Shown piece after piece: positions 60,937 through 64,000 of a stretch of 64,000 bases of DNA. The translations under genes were made by a program, and so were the position numbers. Origin of the DNA: Mariniphaga sp041687215 (lineage in GTDB: Bacteria; Bacteroidota; Bacteroidia; Bacteroidales; Prolixibacteraceae); contig NZ_JAWLCI010000005.1 in the NCBI RefSeq assembly GCF_041687215.1, positions 1-64,000 of the forward strand. Reading direction: 5' to 3'. Each line of letters begins with the position of its first letter. Position 1 is the stretch's first letter. The notes under the pieces were generated by a model. It searched no databases, had not been told where the DNA came from, and was given only the letters and a program-made list of their open reading frames with translations.

Positions 60937-61581
60937 ATGAAAAAGATTTATTTGATTACAGCGGGTTTACTACTCATGATGACATTTTCTCCTGCCCTAA
61001 AGGCGCAGGAATGGAGCACAGGACTTGATATTTACAGCAGCTATGTTTGGAGGGGAGCAAAATTTGGTTCCGGTCCGGCTTTTCAGCCATCAGTTGAATT
61101 TAGTGCAGGTGGATTTGCCATTGGAGCCTGGGGTTCTTATAATGCCTCCACCGATGAAGCTGCCGAAGCTGACCTTTATGCAAGCTACGGTTTTGACCTT
61201 GGAGAAAATGCTTCGCTTACGTTAACGGTTACTGATTATTATTTTCCGGGTTCAAGCTGGCTGGATGGTGACTCGCATTACATTGAACCCATGCTTGGTG
61301 TTGGATTAGGTAGTTTTTCGCTTACCGGCGCCTATATGATGAACGCGGGCGAAGGTGACGTTTATCTGGAAGCAGGAGTTTCGGCAGGAGCAGTTGACCT
61401 GTTTTTAGGCGGTGGCGACGGCGCCTACACAGTTGACGGAAAATTCAATGTATGCAATATTGGTATTGGCACTTCCAAAGAAGTAAAAATCACTGATTTA
61501 TTTTCACTTCCTGTTTCAGGAGCAGCCATTCTGAATCCTTCATCCGAACAGTTTCATATTGTGGTAGGAATTTCATTGTAA
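60937..61581 (+). CDS. Outer membrane protein of the ammonium operon (Gcw_chp-like)
   Basis: A 214-residue protein: signal peptide MKKIYLITAGLLLMMTFSPALKAQ, then GLDIYSSYVWRGAKFG, a pattern of the Gcw_chp-like barrels, alternating strands (ASLTLTVTDYYFPGSS, FSLTGAYMMNAGEGDVYLEAGVS) and end AFHIVVGISL-type. It lies 18 bases before glnK, and an outer-membrane protein ahead of glnK-amtB may admit ammonium or a nitrogen source, although the sequence alone does not show this. Confidence 0.75.
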   Translation: MKKIYLITAGLLLMMTFSPALKAQEWSTGLDIYSSYVWRGAKFGSGPAFQPSVEFSAGGFAIGAWGSYNASTDEAAEADLYASYGFDLGENASLTLTVTDYYFPGSSWLDGDSHYIEPMLGVGLGSFSLTGAYMMNAGEGDVYLEAGVSAGAVDLFLGGGDGAYTVDGKFNVCNIGIGTSKEVKITDLFSLPVSGAAILNPSSEQFHIVVGISL

Positions 61582-61599
61582 AATATAAAACAGACTGTT

Positions 61600-61956
61600 A
61601 TGAAAAAAATTGAGGCAATTATTCGAAAAACCAAATTCGAAGAGGTTTGGGAAGCCCTGCACGAAGCCGGTATTGAGTTTTTCTCATACTGGGATGTTCG
61701 TGGAGTTGGGCAGGCCCGCGAAGGTCGTGTTTACCGCGGGGTGGTTTACGACACCAGTACAATTGAACGTACGAAACTCTCCATAATCGTTCGAGATAAA
61801 AACGTGGAAAAAACTGTAAATGCCATACTTGGTTCAGCACGCTCCGGGGAAATCGGCGATGGAAAGATTTTCATTATTCCTATTGAGGAATCTTACCGCA
61901 TACGCACGGGTGAAAAAGGCGACGAATCGCTTTACATAAAAGGAAAAGAAGAGTAA
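61600..61956 (+). CDS. glnK: P-II nitrogen regulatory protein (GlnK-like)
   Basis: A 118-residue P-II protein that reports 2-oxoglutarate and ATP/ADP state and blocks AmtB when ammonium is plentiful. The N-terminal MKKIEAIIRKTKFEEVWEAL and KLSIIVRDKNVEKTVNAIL match P-II. The T-loop reads GQAREGRVYRGVVYD, one residue shorter than in E. coli but keeping Y50 at the position of the uridylylated Tyr51. The C-terminal GEIGDGKIFIIPIEESYRIRTGEKG matches P-II. It sits 24 bases before amtB. Confidence 0.94.
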   Translation: MKKIEAIIRKTKFEEVWEALHEAGIEFFSYWDVRGVGQAREGRVYRGVVYDTSTIERTKLSIIVRDKNVEKTVNAILGSARSGEIGDGKIFIIPIEESYRIRTGEKGDESLYIKGKEE

Positions 61957-61980
61957 TAAACACACTAAAAAGAAATTATC

Positions 61981-63195
61981 ATGGAAGAACTTTCTATTTC
62001 GATTAACAATATATGGGTTTTGGTTGCCACATTCCTCGTAATGTTCATGCAACCGGGGTTTGCTATGGTTGAAGCCGGATTTACCCGTTCTAAGAATACG
62101 GCAAACATTCTTACCAAGAACCTGATGGACTTTGCCATTGGTTCCATTTTGTTCTGGTTGATTGGATACACGTTAATGTACGGTGATTCAATTGGCGGTT
62201 TTATTGGAATGCCCAGCCTTTTTTTTAACGACAACGGCATTGGCGATTACGCCAACAAAACCGACCTGATGTTCCAAACGGTTTTCGCAGCCACAGCCGC
62301 AACAATTGTTTCGGGCGCAGTAGCCGAGCGTACCAAATTTAATTCATACCTGATTTTTACGGTTGTAATTACCGTATTTATTTATCCCATTTCAGGGCAC
62401 TGGAAGTGGGGTGGCGGCTGGCTCGACCAACTGGGATTTCTCGATTTTGCCGGATCGACGCTGGTGCATTCAGTTGGAGCCTGGGTAGGTTTGGCAGGCG
62501 CCATTGTTCTGGGGCCTCGGGCTGGTAAATATGTAAAAGGCAAGGCAAAAGCCATTCCCGGTCATAACCTCACCTTTGCAGCACTTGGCGTTTTTATTCT
62601 TTGGTTTGGCTGGTTCGGTTTTAACCCGGGCTCGCAATTGGCTGCAGCCGGTAACGATAATACCCTGGCCATTGCACACATTGTACTTACAACTAACCTG
62701 GCAGCAGCCGGCGGCGCAGTTGCAGCACTTTTTGTTTCCTGGTGGCGGTATAAACGTCCTGCCTTGTCGCTTGCATTAAACGGTGCTTTGGCCGGTTTGG
62801 TAGCCATTACTGCAGGAACTGATATTGTTAGTCCTGGCGGAGCTCTTATTATTGGCTTGATGGCCGGAATTATCCTGGTTTTCAGTGTAGAAATTATCGA
62901 CCAGAAATTTAAGGTTGACGACCCAGTTGGTGCAGTTTCTGTGCACGGAGTAAACGGTGCTTTTGGTACCCTTGCTGTAGGATTGTTTGCCACTGAAGGC
63001 GGACTGTTTTACGGTGGCGGTTTTGACTTGCTGATTTCGCAGGTAATTGGTGTGGCTGCTGTTTTTGTGTGGGCTTTCGGTTTGGGATTAATTCTGTTTA
63101 AAACCATAAAAGCAACAATCGGATTGCGTGTCTCCAAACGCATCGAAGAAGAAGGCCTCGATGTATATGAACATGGAGAAAGTGCCTACAACTAA
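61981..63195 (+). CDS. amtB: Ammonium transporter
   Basis: A 404-residue channel-like transporter of the Amt family with 11 membrane helices and no signal peptide. The twin histidines that line the pore are H163 in HSVGAW and H322 in VHGVNGAFG. GFTRSKNTANILTKNL near the N terminus and the FNPGSQLAAAG and GGALIIGLMAG segments match the family. It is the last gene of the operon with the outer-membrane protein and glnK; a terminator follows. Confidence 0.96.
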   Translation: MEELSISINNIWVLVATFLVMFMQPGFAMVEAGFTRSKNTANILTKNLMDFAIGSILFWLIGYTLMYGDSIGGFIGMPSLFFNDNGIGDYANKTDLMFQTVFAATAATIVSGAVAERTKFNSYLIFTVVITVFIYPISGHWKWGGGWLDQLGFLDFAGSTLVHSVGAWVGLAGAIVLGPRAGKYVKGKAKAIPGHNLTFAALGVFILWFGWFGFNPGSQLAAAGNDNTLAIAHIVLTTNLAAAGGAVAALFVSWWRYKRPALSLALNGALAGLVAITAGTDIVSPGGALIIGLMAGIILVFSVEIIDQKFKVDDPVGAVSVHGVNGAFGTLAVGLFATEGGLFYGGGFDLLISQVIGVAAVFVWAFGLGLILFKTIKATIGLRVSKRIEEEGLDVYEHGESAYN

Positions 63196-63233
63196 ACACC
63201 TTCTTCAGCTTTTTAGTCTGTAGCTGTCTGTAT

Positions 63234-63263
63234 GGAGCCGTTTGTAGGGGCGGCTCCTTTTTT
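63234..63263 (+). terminator. Terminator after amtB
   Basis: GGAGCCG (63234-63240) pairs perfectly with CGGCTCC (63251-63257) across a 10-base loop, then six T residues. Confidence 0.88.
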
Positions 63264-63343
63264 CAAAGAAATATCAGTTTTATTATCAAAGCAATAAACT
63301 GAAAACAGAGAAAAGTAGTTTATTTTTTATTTTAGTTAGAAGC

Positions 63344-63383
63344 AAGAACCGGTTTATTAAAAATGTAACCGGTTCTTTTTTTT
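63344..63383 (+). terminator. Second hairpin terminator downstream of amtB
   Basis: AAGAACCGGTT (63344-63354) pairs with AACCGGTTCTT (63367-63377), followed by T residues that run into the -7 box of the next gene. Confidence 0.82.
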
Positions 63384-63386
63384 GTC

Positions 63387-63394
63387 TATTTTTG
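63387..63394 (+). promoter_or_regulatory. -7 box of the DUF4494 gene
   Basis: TATTTTTG, an exact -7 match, 21 bases before the start codon and immediately after the T run of the preceding terminator. Confidence 0.55.
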
Positions 63395-63415
63395 TCCTCT
63401 TTAAAAAATTGAAAT

Positions 63416-63886
63416 ATGCAAACCTGGTTCGAATGTAAAGTGAAATACACAAAAGTTCTGGAAAGCGGTAAAGAGCAAACCGTAACCGAAAACTTTTTGC
63501 TGGATGCCGTTTCGTTTACCGATGCTGAAACACGCATAATAAGGCAAATTCAGCAAATGGTAAAAGGAGAGTTTACGGTAACCGACATAAAAAAATCGAA
63601 AATTGCCGAAGTTTTTCCCTATGATAATGGCGAATGGTGGTTTAAAGCCACTATAAATTTGGTTACCATTGATGAAGAAGCCGGAAAGGAGAAAAAACTT
63701 CGCACCTATTACGTAGTTATGGCCGACGACATTAAAGAAGCCCTGGCCAGACTGGATGAAAGTCTGTCGTACATGGTAATACCGTATGTGGTTTCATCTT
63801 TGGCAGTTAGTACCATTGTGGATGTATTTCCTTACGAACCTTCAGAATCAGTTGTGCCGGAAGGTTTTAAACCGGTTGATTCTTAA
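63416..63886 (+). CDS. DUF4494 domain protein
   Basis: A 156-residue cytoplasmic protein of a family largely confined to Bacteroidota. Motifs are the N-terminal MQTWFECKVKYTKVLESG, ENFLLDAVSFTDAETRI, SKIAEVFPYDNGEWWFKA, and the C-terminal DVFPYEPS. The KIAEVFPYD and TIVDVFPYE parts repeat, suggesting a duplicated alpha/beta unit. Function unknown. It is monocistronic with its own promoter. Confidence 0.85.
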   Translation: MQTWFECKVKYTKVLESGKEQTVTENFLLDAVSFTDAETRIIRQIQQMVKGEFTVTDIKKSKIAEVFPYDNGEWWFKATINLVTIDEEAGKEKKLRTYYVVMADDIKEALARLDESLSYMVIPYVVSSLAVSTIVDVFPYEPSESVVPEGFKPVDS

Positions 63887-64000
63887 TCTGCCTCTAAAAT
63901 ATCTGCACCAGATGGCCTGAGCAAGTGATGTAAAATCATTATTAACCTCAGGTCAATAAATTCTTAAGGTCTCAATTCATTGGCATTAGTCCCCAATATT
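63887..64000. other. Window end without a recognised gene
   Basis: The last 114 bases contain no reading frame that I can support on either strand. The neighbouring gene lies beyond the window. Confidence 0.5.

Noticed and set aside
1..64000. CRISPR arrays, tRNA, rRNA, complete insertion sequences
   Set aside because: None was recognised after reading the intergenic stretches on both strands.

Overview
This window comes from a Bacteroidota chromosome, most likely a Bacteroidales/Marinilabiliales-type marine or sediment organism. That is inferred from gene content, because no rRNA gene is present. The support is: two TonB-dependent receptors with Gln-ended signal peptides; the conserved cell-envelope cluster nadK, DUF6089, uppS, bamA and two skp genes; a GT3-type glycogen synthase; a fused-subunit 2-oxoacid:ferredoxin oxidoreductase; a DUF4494 protein; type B ribosomal protein L31; and many upstream regions carrying the Bacteroidota -7 box TAnnTTTG. 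No tRNA, rRNA, CRISPR array, prophage or complete insertion sequence was seen.

Layout. 1-9.9 kb: the 3' end of glutamate dehydrogenase, a hairpin-rich spacer, a heme-type TonB receptor, an M19-like dipeptidase, thiol peroxidase, an unfamiliar pair (two-helix membrane protein plus HELGH metallopeptidase), an S9 peptidase lipoprotein and a small membrane protein. 10-10.7 kb: an MNT-HEPN pair. 10.8-14.9 kb: a Gfo/Idh/MocA oxidoreductase overlapping malQ, facing an alpha/beta hydrolase and pdxJ. 15-25 kb: the envelope cluster, with a glycogen synthase between the second skp and murI. 25-27.8 kb: a sugar-kinase-like and nucleotidyltransferase pair and a gamma-carbonic anhydrase-like protein. 28-32.7 kb: korAB, a nitronate-monooxygenase-family flavoprotein and a barrel protein. 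33-38.4 kb: tandem acetyltransferase-like paralogues, rpmE2, and lon behind a sigma-54-type promoter. 38.5-41.5 kb: a DUF302 protein, an HMA lipoprotein, a barrel protein and a CPBP intramembrane protease. 41.5-44.5 kb: higBA, then a blaI/blaR1-type pair with its own operator array. 44.5-54.8 kb, mostly minus strand: a TonB receptor, gltD, gltB and argH. 54.9-59.8 kb: three consecutive GT39-type membrane glycosyltransferases. 60-64 kb: a secreted protein, a long AT-rich leader, then an outer-membrane protein, glnK and amtB, and DUF4494.

Nitrogen assimilation is a recurrent theme: gdhA, gltBD, argH and the glnK-amtB operon lie within 64 kb and together cover ammonium uptake and both ammonium-incorporation routes. 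Carbon storage is represented by glycogen synthase, malQ and the kinase/nucleotidyltransferase pair. The most notable signals beyond ordinary annotation are the sigma-54-type promoter at lon, the Gly/Tyr-rich loop in BamA, the repeated TAGT/ACTA half-sites at the blaI-type promoter, the membrane-protein/zincin pair, and an MNT-HEPN pair whose HEPN subunit lacks the usual catalytic histidine.
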